DNA of 64,000 nt from JANNMJ01 sp031425525 (GCA_031425525.1 JANPJM010000093.1:8032-72031); one strand, 5' to 3'. Shown: positions 26,494 through 34,979, counted from the stretch's first letter. The notes: generated from the letters alone by a model not told the origin. Made by a program: numbers and translations.

Positions 26494-27231
26494 TTATGCC
26501 AGCGAGCCCGTGAGGAGTCGGGAGCCGGACGTAATCAGCAGGTTGAAGGCCGTAGCCGTTTCGGAAGGCCGCAACGCACGGTTGCGGGCATCGCCGGAGG
26601 CGGTAACATCGGTGAGGGCGGCGGTGGGCAACATCCGCGCGACAGTGGCGGCGTGGCGCGCATCAACGCTCAATATCTGGCCGAGCAGCGTCATTGTCCG
26701 GCCCCCCGACGCGTAGCGGAGCCCGCCGGCAGCCCCAGCCACCAGCGTGTTCAGGTGCGAAAGTGCTGCTGTCAGGGCCGCCGTGCGCTCGTTGAGCGTG
26801 AGGGATGCGAAATCGACGGGTAAATCTTTGATATTGAGCGCGCTGGTACCGGTGCGGTTGGTGTTGGCCGCCGCTTTGAGCGTATCGCGTTGGACGCGCT
26901 GCTGGTCGCGGATGGCCGTCAGGAGCCCCAGTTCGGAAGGCGTCAAACTCAGGTTGTTAGGCGTGAGAAGCAACTGGCGGAACAACTCCACCGAAAGCTG
27001 CTTGCCCGCCTGGATCAGATTGATGAGCGCCACGTCGCCGGAGCCGAGCCCGACCGATTCGCCGTTGGGGTTGGCGGTAGCGGTATTGTTGGTGGGGTCA
27101 TCGGAAGTGTCTTTGCAGCCCGCCAATAACAGGGCTGCTCCGGCCGAGGCTGCCCCGGCGTATCGCAGAAACGCCCGGCGCGGCAGGGGCGCGGCGCCGT
27201 CGGCGGAAAAGAAAAGAGATTGCTGATTCAC
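26494..27231 (-). CDS. Ferritin-like Tat lipoprotein, degenerate copy B1
   Basis: I start this 245-residue product at GTG 27231 (NQQSLFFSADG follows). The N-terminus carries a Tat leader PRRAFLRYAGAASAGAALL with lipobox LAGC, as in the protein at 28275. The ferritin-like helices align with that relative, but metal-site residues differ: IRDHEIIHRE becomes IRDQQRVQRD (Glu and His to Gln), and SVEARH becomes SVDARH. The central Glu of FEDTGVQAY has no counterpart. It is probably an exported, membrane-bound protein without a normal di-iron centre. A hairpin separates it from the preceding pair. Confidence 0.8.
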   Translation of the reverse strand: MNQQSLFFSADGAAPLPRRAFLRYAGAASAGAALLLAGCKDTSDDPTNNTATANPNGESVGLGSGDVALINLIQAGKQLSVELFRQLLLTPNNLSLTPSELGLLTAIRDQQRVQRDTLKAAANTNRTGTSALNIKDLPVDFASLTLNERTAALTAALSHLNTLVAGAAGGLRYASGGRTMTLLGQILSVDARHAATVARMLPTAALTDVTASGDARNRALRPSETATAFNLLITSGSRLLTGSLA

Positions 27232-27293
27232 TGCCACAAAGATAACCCCGGCGCCGGGGCGGTTGCCTGACTGTGCAGAAGCCGCAAACGCAA

Positions 27294-27327
27294 ATCGGCC
27301 CCCCGCTGCAAGGAGCGAGGGGCCGAT
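27294..27327 (-). terminator. Terminator after the first ferritin-like pair
   Basis: ATCGGCCCC (27294-27302) and GGGGCCGAT (27319-27327) form a perfect 9-bp stem with further pairing of CGCT/AGCG in the loop. It lies 44 bp after the stop of the gene at 27371 and before the start of the second pair. Confidence 0.65.
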
Positions 27328-27370
27328 GAGGTTCATTCAGTACACGGAGGCCGTGTCGCTGAACGCGCTT

Positions 27371-28225
27371 TTACAAGAAAAGTGTAGCTACCGTAGACAG
27401 CACGGTACCCGGATCGAAAGGCTCATCGAAAGCCTCTGCGTACCGAATGGCCGGGATGTTGTTGCCGGCATATAAACCACTCAAGCCACCTTGAGCTGTG
27501 TTGGCTTCGCTCGGATAAGCGGCTGCAGGGGCACCGGCTTGGTAAAACGCGTTGCCCGCAATGGAACCCGTTGCCGGCGCCGGGAGTGGCACCGTCGGAA
27601 TCGAGGAGGTATCGCCTACAATCCACGCTTGCTCACCGCGCAACCGGCGGATGTATGACGCGTGACGTGCCTCTACTGAGTGAATGTTGAGTGCTACTTC
27701 GAGTTCAGCTGTACCTTTCAACTCGCCGGCACGGCCTTTATAGGCGCGTACGCCCGTGTCTTCGAGTGCTTGTGCAACAGCAAGAAAGACGGCGCGGTCA
27801 GTGAAGACGCTCGTATATACTTTATCGAAGCGGTAGGTGTCGGCAGCGGGTTGCATCGCGGCGGGCACTGAGCGTTCGAGCAGTTGTACGTGAGAATTTT
27901 CATTGTCGCGAATCTCGATCAGCCCTACGCGGTCATTGCCACTCAAGGCAAGCGATGAACTAGCAAGGCCATCGCGATAAAATGCGTATTCCAAACGCTC
28001 TAAGCGCAAGGCGTAGGCCAAGACCTGCGTCACCGTTTCCTGAACACCCTGCTCACCAGCGTAAGCTTTGTTGAAGAAAGAGGCGAGGAAAACCGGTGCA
28101 GCCGCAGCGGATATTTTTTTACCGGCCGAAAACATATGGCTGAATGCAGCCCGGCGGGTATCGAAGCGGTCGAGAGCTTTGTCATCGACTTCCGCGATGG
28201 AATCGAAAATTTGAAGAAGGTTCAT
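27371..28225 (-). CDS. Ferritin-like domain protein, copy A2 with metal ligands
   Basis: The 284-residue product (Ferritin_2-like, related to plant desiccation-related proteins of the PCC13-62 type) has its four-helix region between residues about 60 and 190. Candidate di-iron ligands are in ALRLERLEYAFY, RDNENSHVQLLE, ALEDTGVRAY and SVEARHASYIRRL. There is no lipobox; a moderately hydrophobic Ala-rich stretch (KISAAAAPVFLASFF) near residues 35-52 could be a membrane or export segment. It follows its partner at 28275 by 49 bp. Function unknown; oxidase-like or protective roles are guesses. Confidence 0.85.
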   Translation of the reverse strand: MNLLQIFDSIAEVDDKALDRFDTRRAAFSHMFSAGKKISAAAAPVFLASFFNKAYAGEQGVQETVTQVLAYALRLERLEYAFYRDGLASSSLALSGNDRVGLIEIRDNENSHVQLLERSVPAAMQPAADTYRFDKVYTSVFTDRAVFLAVAQALEDTGVRAYKGRAGELKGTAELEVALNIHSVEARHASYIRRLRGEQAWIVGDTSSIPTVPLPAPATGSIAGNAFYQAGAPAAAYPSEANTAQGGLSGLYAGNNIPAIRYAEAFDEPFDPGTVLSTVATLFL

Positions 28226-28274
28226 TGCGAATGTGTGTTCTAATGAAGAAAATGAGACCGTTGCTACTCAGGTA

Positions 28275-29027
28275 CTACGGTAGCAAGCTGCTAAGCTCAC
28301 TGCTATTCTGAATGAACGGGAACACCATCGGCAGGATGACCGAGGGCGGCTTCGACAGATCCAGCCCATCGGAGTTAGTGGCTGCCGGAACACCACCCAT
28401 AGCCACATTGGCAGCAAACGAGTTAGGCGCAATCAGGTCACGGATCAAGGCGGCGTGACGTGCTTCCACCGAAACAATCTTCCCGGCGAGCAGTAAGTAA
28501 CCAGCATCGGCGATGTAGCGTCCGGCGCCATTGTAAGCTTGTACGCCAGTATCCTCGAACAGCCGCGCCGCGCCGAGTACGCTCGTACGGTTCGTGAAGT
28601 TGATGGTCGAAAAGTTCGGCGTTAAATCAATCAGGCGCTTGGCAGCTGGAATTGCTGCTTTGAAGAATTCGCGGTGAATGATTTCGTGGTCGCGAATTGC
28701 CTTCATCGTGTCCAACTCCGAAGCTGACAACACGCCTGCCGACTCGTTGACAACTTTGATGTAGAACGCCGCTTCGAGCTGTTCAAGCGCATAAGCATAG
28801 TTGAGAATACCAAAGTCATCGTTCGTGAGGACTTTGACGCCACTAGGCGCTACTACTGGCGGCACAACCGGATCATCATCTTTGCAACCCGCCAGCAGCA
28901 GGCCGCCTACCACGGCCGTAGCCCCGGTATAGCGCAGAAACGAGCGCCGGTCGACGCCGGGGCGGGTCAGGAGGTCGGCCGGGCGGTCGCGCTCGGCGTC
29001 AGGGGTATGCGGGGTGTTAGCCATCAT
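28275..29027 (-). CDS. Ferritin-like Tat lipoprotein, copy A1 with metal ligands
   Basis: The 250-residue product starts at ATG 29027 (MMANTPHTPD). A consensus Tat leader DRRSFLRYTGATAVVGG is followed by the lipobox LAGC, so it is exported folded and lipid-anchored. The ferritin-like domain has four helices with ligand motifs YALEQLEAAFY, IRDHEIIHREFF, RLFEDTGVQAY and IVSVEARHAALIRDL. It leads the four-gene cluster and shares a 250-bp divergent region with batD. Export by Tat fits a cofactor loaded in the cytoplasm. Function unknown. Confidence 0.87.
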   Translation of the reverse strand: MMANTPHTPDAERDRPADLLTRPGVDRRSFLRYTGATAVVGGLLLAGCKDDDPVVPPVVAPSGVKVLTNDDFGILNYAYALEQLEAAFYIKVVNESAGVLSASELDTMKAIRDHEIIHREFFKAAIPAAKRLIDLTPNFSTINFTNRTSVLGAARLFEDTGVQAYNGAGRYIADAGYLLLAGKIVSVEARHAALIRDLIAPNSFAANVAMGGVPAATNSDGLDLSKPPSVILPMVFPFIQNSSELSSLLP

Positions 29028-29278
29028 CGCTACCAAGAGGTAATTATGTGAAAGAAAAAGCCGGCCGTCAACCGCGGCGCAGATCGGTTTTCAGGGCTCC
29101 TACGATGGTTGCTACGGAAGGGGTTGCCAAAACCGGGTTTATTTCCCTTTGACACACGTTTGCCGCGCGCAACGGCCCACTTTTCTAGGCGAACGAAATA
29201 GCCCGTTGCGGCGGCCGCTGCCGCTGCCCGGTAGCCACAGCCCCGGCAAGCGGGTGTGCGGGGTACTACTTTTAGGCC

Positions 29279-30871
29279 GTGGGAATCGGGCAAGCAAGGC
29301 AGCGAAAGAGCAACGAACGGTCGCGGATCGGTGAGCGCGTAGGCTCGGTGGCCGTGGGCTGGCTGTTGGCTTTCGGCGCAACTGCCCAACCTACGGGCAG
29401 CCCGGCGCCCGCCCCGCCGCCCGCCGAAGCCGTGCGCATCACCGTATCGGCGGGGCCGGTGCCGGTGGATCAGCCGGTGGAAGTGGCGGTCGAAATCCCC
29501 GGCGGCGAGCTCACGCAGTTGGGGCCGTTCCCGACGCTGCCGGGCTTCAAAAAAACCACCCGCGACCGCCGTACCACCACTCGTACCATCGGCACCGCCG
29601 CTGCGCAAACCACGCTGACTACGCTGCGCATCACGCAGCGGTATCTGGCCTTCGGTGAAGGCGAAAAAACGCTGCCGGCGTTCAGTATCAGCGTAAATGG
29701 CCAGCCGGTGCGCTACGCTGGCGGCACCGTCAAGATTGGCCCGGCCACCCCAACTCCGCCAGTCGTCGCGCCCACCGACCCCTCCGTCGGCTACGCTCTG
29801 GCCGACGAGATTTTCGGCAAGTCCAAACCCGCCGATTTTCGCGATGTGCCCGACCACGCGCGCCTCTACCTGAGCCTCGCGACCACGGGGCCGGTGTGGG
29901 CCGGCGAGGGCGTGCGGGCGCGCCTCTACCTCACGATTGCCCCGGAAGACCAGGCGGTGCTCAACTTCGCGCCCGATTTTTCGCGCCAAATCGAGGAACT
30001 GCGGCGCCTGATGAAGCCCGCCGATGTGTGGGAGGAGCTGCCCGCCGCTTACCCCCTCGCGCCCGACACGGTGCCGGGGCCGGAAGGCAGTGTCAGACTC
30101 CGGTTTCAACTCCACGATGCGGTGTATTACCCGTTGTCGGCGGCGCACCCGTTGCAGTTTCCGGCGTTGCCGTTGCGGCTCATCAAGTACCGACTGGCTA
30201 AAAAACCGGTCGAAGGCAGCGCCAATCGCCTCGCCACCGACTACACCGTCCGCACGGCGCCGCTGACGGTGGCCGTGCGCCCGCTCCCGACGCACCCGCT
30301 GGCGGGAGCGGTGCCGGTTGGCGAGCTACGTTGGCGCGAGTTTTTGAGCCGCGACCCCGTACTCGTCGGCCAACCCGCGCGGTATTGGATTGAAATCAGC
30401 GGCCCCGGCAACCTCGCGCCCGTCCGGTTTGCGGAGCCGCTGATGCCCGCCGGAGCAGCGGGCGGCATGACGGCCTACCGGCCGCGCGTACTTAGCCAAG
30501 CCGCGTGGCCGCCCGTGGGGCCGGGCGCGGTGGGCGGCGGCAAGCGGTTTGAGTGGGAACTGCTCGCCGACCGCCCCGGCACCTACCGCCTCGATTCACT
30601 CGCGCAGCTCATCTATTTCGACCCGCGCCGGGGGCGCTACGACACCCTGCGCTCGGCGCTGCGGTGGCGCGTGCGGCCGGGGCCGCGCCGCCTGGTGGCG
30701 CCCGGCGATGCCCCGTGGGCCGGCGACCCGTTCTACGACCGCCTCACCGATGAACCCGCCGATTTCGTACCGCCGCCCGACCCCGCTTCCCTGCGGCTGT
30801 CAGCCAACATTGCGCTGGCCGTGCTGGCAGTCGTCGGGGCCGGGCTGTGGTGGTCGGGGCGGCGAAGTTGA
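29279..30871 (+). CDS. batD: BatD-like membrane-anchored protein
   Basis: The 530-codon frame starts with GTG at 29279; the true start may be another GTG closer to the hydrophobic leader (VAVGWLLAFGATAQ). BatD proteins have an N-terminal signal, two or three Ig-like domains and a single C-terminal membrane helix; all three are visible, the helix being residues about 508-524 (LSANIALAVLAVVGAGLWW). Family-like motifs include VPVDQPVEVAVEIPG, FRDVPDHARLYLSL and YWIEISGPGNLAP. The bat genes (aerotolerance, with MoxR ATPase and VWA proteins) are usually clustered, but here no moxR, batA or batB neighbours exist, so this is a stand-alone copy. Confidence 0.75.
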   Translation: MGIGQARQRKSNERSRIGERVGSVAVGWLLAFGATAQPTGSPAPAPPPAEAVRITVSAGPVPVDQPVEVAVEIPGGELTQLGPFPTLPGFKKTTRDRRTTTRTIGTAAAQTTLTTLRITQRYLAFGEGEKTLPAFSISVNGQPVRYAGGTVKIGPATPTPPVVAPTDPSVGYALADEIFGKSKPADFRDVPDHARLYLSLATTGPVWAGEGVRARLYLTIAPEDQAVLNFAPDFSRQIEELRRLMKPADVWEELPAAYPLAPDTVPGPEGSVRLRFQLHDAVYYPLSAAHPLQFPALPLRLIKYRLAKKPVEGSANRLATDYTVRTAPLTVAVRPLPTHPLAGAVPVGELRWREFLSRDPVLVGQPARYWIEISGPGNLAPVRFAEPLMPAGAAGGMTAYRPRVLSQAAWPPVGPGAVGGGKRFEWELLADRPGTYRLDSLAQLIYFDPRRGRYDTLRSALRWRVRPGPRRLVAPGDAPWAGDPFYDRLTDEPADFVPPPDPASLRLSANIALAVLAVVGAGLWWSGRRS

Positions 30872-30900
30872 GACGAATACGTGGCTTAATGCGCGCAACC

Positions 30901-31182
30901 AGTGACGTAGTGCTGCCACAACACAACGAGTTTGTTTGAACCAGTGCCGTGTTCGGATGATAAAGTGACTTGATGGTCTGAAACAGTGCCGCTTGGTTTA
31001 ATCAAGTGCCTTCTTCAGACCACCAAATGACTTAATAGTCTGAAACAGCCTCGGTTAATGTTATTAAGCCACTTATTGCGATCATTTGGCCACTGATTCA
31101 TATGATTAAGTCACTTCCTGATGTGATTACGTGACTTGTTGCGATCATTAAATCACTTGTTGATGCCACATCGAACACCCCG
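30901..31182. repeat. Degenerate 21-bp tandem array upstream of aroC
   Basis: About 13 units of 20-21 bp fill this AT-rich stretch. Examples are AGTGACTTGATGGTCTGAAA at 30964, AATGACTTAATAGTCTGAAA at 31026 and AGTCACTTCCTGATGTGATT near 31109. The common core is AGTSACTT followed by an AT-rich half. The first 42 bp equal exactly two units. All frames contain stops, so it is not coding. Confidence 0.8.
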
Positions 31183-31227
31183 CGCGCCGCATCCACTAGC
31201 TGCGCCGCCATTCCTCTTTCCCGCATT

Positions 31228-32310
31228 ATGAACACCTTCGGCACCCATTTCCGCCTGACCACTTTTGGCGAATCGCACGGGGCGGCCGTGGGCGGCATCG
31301 TCGATGGCTGCCCGGCGGGGCTGGCCATTTCCGTGGAAGAAATCCAGACCGCGCTCGACCGGCGGCGGCCGGGGCAAAGCGCCCTCACCACCCCCCGGCA
31401 GGAGGCCGACCGCGTGGAGATTCTGAGTGGTGTGTACGAGGGGCGCACGCTCGGCACGCCCATCGCCTTCGTGGTGCGCAACGAAGATCAGCGCTCCGCC
31501 GATTACGGCGCCATTGCGGCGGGCGCGCTGCGGCCGGGCCACGCCGAGTTTACGTGGCTCGCCAAATACGGGCACGTCGATGGGCGCGGCGGCGGACGGT
31601 CGTCGGCGCGCGAAACGCTGGCGCGGGTGGCGGGCGGCGCCATCGCGGCGACGCTACTGCGGGCGCGGGCAGGTATCGAAATCCGCGCGTGGGTGAGTAG
31701 CGTGGCCGAAATCGACCTGACTGTGCCCGACGAGCAGCTCGACCTGTCGCGCATCGATTCTACGCCCGTGCGCTGCCCCGACCCCGCCACGGCCGCCCGT
31801 ATGATTGCCCGCATCGAGGCGGCGCGGGCCGCGCGCGACAGCGTGGGCGGTATCGTCACGGGTACGGCCACTGGGTTGCCGGTGGGCCTCGGTGAGCCGG
31901 TTTTCGGGAAGCTGCCGGCGCTGTTGGGCGGCGCGATGCTTGGTATCAACGCCGTGAAAGGGTTTGAAATCGGCGATGGATTCGCGGCGGCGCGGCTGCC
32001 CGGTTCGGCCCATAACGATGCCTTTACGCTCGATGACACCACCGGCCGCGTGCGCCCCGCCACCAACCACGCGGGCGGCGTGCTGGGCGGCCTCAGCACC
32101 GGCGAGCCGCTGCGGTGGCGGGTGGCGTTCAAGCCCGTCGCGACGCTCCCGCGCGAAACCGCCACCCTCACCGCCACCGGCGACCCCGCCATTCTGCCCG
32201 CCAAAGGCCGCCACGACCCGTGCGTCCTGCCCCGCGCCGTACCGATTGTGGAGGCGATGGCCGCGCTGGTGATTGCCGATTTGTGGCTCTTGAGAGAGAT
32301 GAGTAGGTGA
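31228..32310 (+). CDS. aroC: Chorismate synthase
   Basis: This enzyme makes chorismate from EPSP in the shikimate pathway and needs reduced FMN. The 360-residue product has family signatures GESHG (residues 14-18), HAEFTWLAKYGHVDGRGGGR with following SSARETLARVAGG, and HDPCVLPRAVPIVEAM near the C-terminus. ATG 31228 is supported by the standard N-terminus MNTFGTHFRLTTFGESHG. It is transcribed alone, after the 21-bp tandem array. Half of a GAGTAGGT-type palindrome begins at its stop codon. Confidence 0.96.
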   Translation: MNTFGTHFRLTTFGESHGAAVGGIVDGCPAGLAISVEEIQTALDRRRPGQSALTTPRQEADRVEILSGVYEGRTLGTPIAFVVRNEDQRSADYGAIAAGALRPGHAEFTWLAKYGHVDGRGGGRSSARETLARVAGGAIAATLLRARAGIEIRAWVSSVAEIDLTVPDEQLDLSRIDSTPVRCPDPATAARMIARIEAARAARDSVGGIVTGTATGLPVGLGEPVFGKLPALLGGAMLGINAVKGFEIGDGFAAARLPGSAHNDAFTLDDTTGRVRPATNHAGGVLGGLSTGEPLRWRVAFKPVATLPRETATLTATGDPAILPAKGRHDPCVLPRAVPIVEAMAALVIADLWLLREMSR

Positions 32311-32362
32311 GTAGGTTTACCAATGGTGTCGGCTCACTTGCTTAACGCCCCCACTCACCTCC

Positions 32363-32514
32363 GCTAGCACGGGGCTCCGCCCCGTAGCGTTACCAAACAT
32401 GGGGGGCTGTGCCCCCCACGGTAGTCCGCGCGGTAAATGTTAGCCAAGCTACGCGGCGGGGGCACAGCCCCCGGTATTCAGTTTCGCAGCGGGGCGGAGC
32501 TCCGCGCGAGCGGT
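32363..32514. repeat. Inverted-doublet palindromic element (CTCGCGCGGGGCTC family), copy 1
   Basis: Four GC-rich hairpins occur in mirror order. The outer pair is ACGGGGCTCCGCCCCGT (32369-32385) and GCGGGGCGGAGCTCCGCGC (32489-32507), reverse-complement related. The inner pair is GGGGGGCTGTGCCCCCC (32401-32417) and GGGGGCACAGCCCCC (32458-32472), also mirrored. This matches the architecture of a REPIN or MITE. The second copy is at 60639. Confidence 0.75.
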
Positions 32515-32534
32515 AAACCTAAGTCCGCAATCAC

Positions 32535-33905
32535 TCAATAAACAATCGAAAACCCAATCAGCACCAGCACCGGCAGCAAAAACGGCAGCGCATACCGTAG
32601 GAAATAGCCGTGGAAAGTCGGCATCGGCACGCCTTCCTGCTCGGCTACAGCGCGCACGAGCAGGTTGGGGCCGTTGCCGATATAGGTCATCGCGCCGAAC
32701 AGCACGGCGCCCACCGAGATAGCCGTCAGGAGCGGCGAGGTGGCGGGCGCGGCGGCAAACGCCGCTACCTGCGCCGGATTGGTGGCGGTGAGCCCGTGCC
32801 GCGCGAGCCCGACCGTCAGAAAGTTGGCATACGTCGGGGCGTTGTCGAGCATCGCCGACAGCACGCCCGTGGCCCAGTAGAGCGGGGCCGGCCGCACCCA
32901 CGGCGCCAGCGCGGGCTGCGTGGCTGCCTGAGCGGCGAGTTGTAGGGCGGGCATCATCGTCAGAAAAATACCGAAAAACAGTACCACCACTTCCTGCACC
33001 GGCGCCCACGTAAAGTGGTTGGCGTGCAGCCGCTGCGAGGGCGTGCGCCAATAGCACAGCCCAGCCGCGCCGATTTGCACGATTTCGCGCAGCCCAATCA
33101 GGTAATGGCCGCCGATACCGATAGACGGCAAACCCGTGAGCCGGGCGGGGTCGAGGAGGACGGCGCCCACCACGGCCGCCAGAAACGGTAGGTTGCGCGC
33201 GCCGTGGAGGGTTAGCGCGGCCTGGCCGCCGGGCGCCAGAATGCGTGTTTCTTCCCCAACACTCAGGCCGCCGAAGACCTGGTTTTGGCGGTCGCGGAGC
33301 CAGAAAATGCCCAGCAGCGCGCTGTTGGCGAAGAGCCAATAGGGCCAGAGGTGTGTCAGCGTCCAGCCGAACGGCACGCCGCGCAGGTAGCCGAGCAGCA
33401 GCGGCGGGTCGCCTAGAGGCGTGAGTAGCCCGCCAGCGTTGGCCACGATGAAGATGAAAAACACGACGTGGTACGGCCGCGTCCGGCGCCCATTGAGCCG
33501 CAGCAGCGGCCGAATCAGCAGCACCGCCGCACCCGTCGTGCCAATTACTGAGGCCAGCGCCGCGCCCGCCGCCAGTAGCCCCGCGTTGCGACCCGGCGTG
33601 GCGCGCACGTTTACGCCGATGTAAAACGAGCCGCCCACCACGTACAAACTGCCCAACGTGCAGGCGAATGCCGTGTATTCGGCCAGGGTTGCGGCTACGG
33701 TGCCGCCTTCGTGGCGCACGCCGAGGTACCAGACCGCCATCAGCAGCCCCAGCCCCACGGCAATGGCTTTGTGGTGCCGATCCCAGAAACCGGCCAGCAC
33801 CATCGGCCCGGCCGCCACGAGGAACAGCAACGTCAGAAACGGCAGCAAGAGCCACGGCGCGACCGGGGCAGCGGGCAAGACGGAAAGCAAAAGGGATACA
33901 AGCAT
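32535..33905 (-). CDS. Sodium:proton antiporter-like / citrate-transporter-superfamily membrane protein
   Basis: The 456-residue product has about 11-12 membrane helices. The segment NAGGLLTPLGDPPLLLGYLRG is diagnostic for the NhaD/ion-transporter superfamily helix hairpin, and a second inverted hairpin is seen around MTYIGNGPNLLVRAVAEQEG. Bacteroidota proteins of this type are annotated as sodium:proton antiporters; the transported ion is not proven by sequence. It begins at ATG 33905 and is convergent with aroC, the doublet repeat lying between. Confidence 0.85.
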   Translation of the reverse strand: MLVSLLLSVLPAAPVAPWLLLPFLTLLFLVAAGPMVLAGFWDRHHKAIAVGLGLLMAVWYLGVRHEGGTVAATLAEYTAFACTLGSLYVVGGSFYIGVNVRATPGRNAGLLAAGAALASVIGTTGAAVLLIRPLLRLNGRRTRPYHVVFFIFIVANAGGLLTPLGDPPLLLGYLRGVPFGWTLTHLWPYWLFANSALLGIFWLRDRQNQVFGGLSVGEETRILAPGGQAALTLHGARNLPFLAAVVGAVLLDPARLTGLPSIGIGGHYLIGLREIVQIGAAGLCYWRTPSQRLHANHFTWAPVQEVVVLFFGIFLTMMPALQLAAQAATQPALAPWVRPAPLYWATGVLSAMLDNAPTYANFLTVGLARHGLTATNPAQVAAFAAAPATSPLLTAISVGAVLFGAMTYIGNGPNLLVRAVAEQEGVPMPTFHGYFLRYALPFLLPVLVLIGFSIVY

Positions 33906-33986
33906 CGGTACGGCAACGAACTTACGGCAAACTCGTGCTGTCGGCCGGTTGCCGGCCGATTAGCTCGTCGCCGACCAGCGGCCCCG

Positions 33987-33994
33987 TACTTTTG
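33987..33994 (+). promoter_or_regulatory. Candidate -7 box upstream of the NifU-type gene
   Basis: TACTTTTG matches TAnnTTTG exactly, about 119 bp before the start at 34113. No TTG lies at the normal distance upstream, so support is partial. Confidence 0.4.
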
Positions 33995-34112
33995 CGCCCA
34001 GCCGAAACCCTCGCCCCGTGGTGGGGGTTGAAGCAGCTAAGGCAACCAACCGGGCCGGCTTTGTTCCGGCTTTTCTTCAAGTCCTAAACCGCCCTAATCC
34101 GGCAAAAAAACT

Positions 34113-34718
34113 ATGGCCCAAGAGCCCGTATCGGTCTACGCGGAAGCGAACCCGAACCCCGAATCGATGAAATTCGTGTGCAACGCGACGTTCCTGCCCG
34201 ATGGCATCAGTGTCGATTACCCCACGCTCGAATCCGCCGCCAACTCGCCGCTCGCGATGGAGCTGTTCAATTTCGAGTACGTGGCGCGCGTGTTTATCGC
34301 CCAAAATTTCGTGACGGTCACGAAGAAAACCGACGATCATTGGTCGATCCTGATTCCGGAGCTGCGCACGTTCCTGAAATCGTACGTTGAGGCCGGCGGT
34401 CAGGCGTTTTCCGTCGATCCGGTGCAGGAGCAGACGGCCAAAGCCGCCGCTGCCGTGGGCGATTTATCGGCCGAAGATGCCATCATCGCCCAGAAAGTCA
34501 CCGACTTACTGGAGAACTACGTCCGTCCGGCCGTCGAGCAGGATGGCGGTAACATTTCTTTCAAGCACTACCACGACGGCGTAGTGACGGTGCACCTGCA
34601 AGGCTCCTGCTCCGGCTGCCCCTCGGCCACGGTGACGCTGAAATCAGGCATCGAAAACCTGCTGAAGCGGATGGTGCCCGAAGTGCGCGAGGTAGTGGCG
34701 GAGGGCGTGACGATTTAA
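34113..34718 (+). CDS. NifU/Nfu-type iron-sulfur cluster carrier
   Basis: The 201-residue product has an Nfu N-terminal domain (residues about 7-95, beginning VYAEANPNPESMKF) and a NifU C-terminal domain with the cluster-binding CSGC at Cys166 and Cys169. It carries [4Fe-4S] clusters to target enzymes in the cytoplasm. It is not next to isc or suf genes. A toxin-antitoxin pair follows after 21 bp, but this is likely an independent insertion downstream. Confidence 0.93.
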   Translation: MAQEPVSVYAEANPNPESMKFVCNATFLPDGISVDYPTLESAANSPLAMELFNFEYVARVFIAQNFVTVTKKTDDHWSILIPELRTFLKSYVEAGGQAFSVDPVQEQTAKAAAAVGDLSAEDAIIAQKVTDLLENYVRPAVEQDGGNISFKHYHDGVVTVHLQGSCSGCPSATVTLKSGIENLLKRMVPEVREVVAEGVTI

Positions 34719-34739
34719 CTGCTAAAGACTGGTTTTGCT

Positions 34740-34979
34740 ATGAGTCTGATTGTTGTCGAAGCGCTCGATTCGCAAGCGCTCGAATCGCTCCAACTTAATC
34801 CGCATATTCGGGTGGTAGGGCCGGTTCAGGAAACGCACTCCACGTCAGCGGCTGAAGTACCGCGAGCCCGCCGGAATTGGGCGGGTGCCTTGGCAGGTGT
34901 TGACGCGGAAGCGTGGCTGAAACACGTAGAAGAAGTCCGGAACGAATGGGAACGCGATGTCTGGTCGCCAAAGAGCTAA
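34740..34979 (+). CDS. Antitoxin of a VapBC-like pair (putative)
   Basis: The 79-residue product sits 31 bp ahead of a PIN-domain toxin on the same strand. Its first part (MSLIVVEALDSQALESLQLN) could form a dimerisation unit, and the second part (AWLKHVEEVRNEWERDVW) a toxin-binding helix. The DNA-binding fold is not recognisable by eye. The assignment is mainly from context. Confidence 0.6.
   Translation: MSLIVVEALDSQALESLQLNPHIRVVGPVQETHSTSAAEVPRARRNWAGALAGVDAEAWLKHVEEVRNEWERDVWSPKS

Noticed and set aside
29030..30295. A 421-codon minus-strand frame
   Set aside because: Antisense to batD; Arg/Gly-rich shadow with no motifs.
32449..33855. A 468-codon minus-strand frame overlapping the antiporter
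   Set aside because: Out-of-frame shadow; the antiporter frame has the membrane helices and the GDPPLLLG motif.
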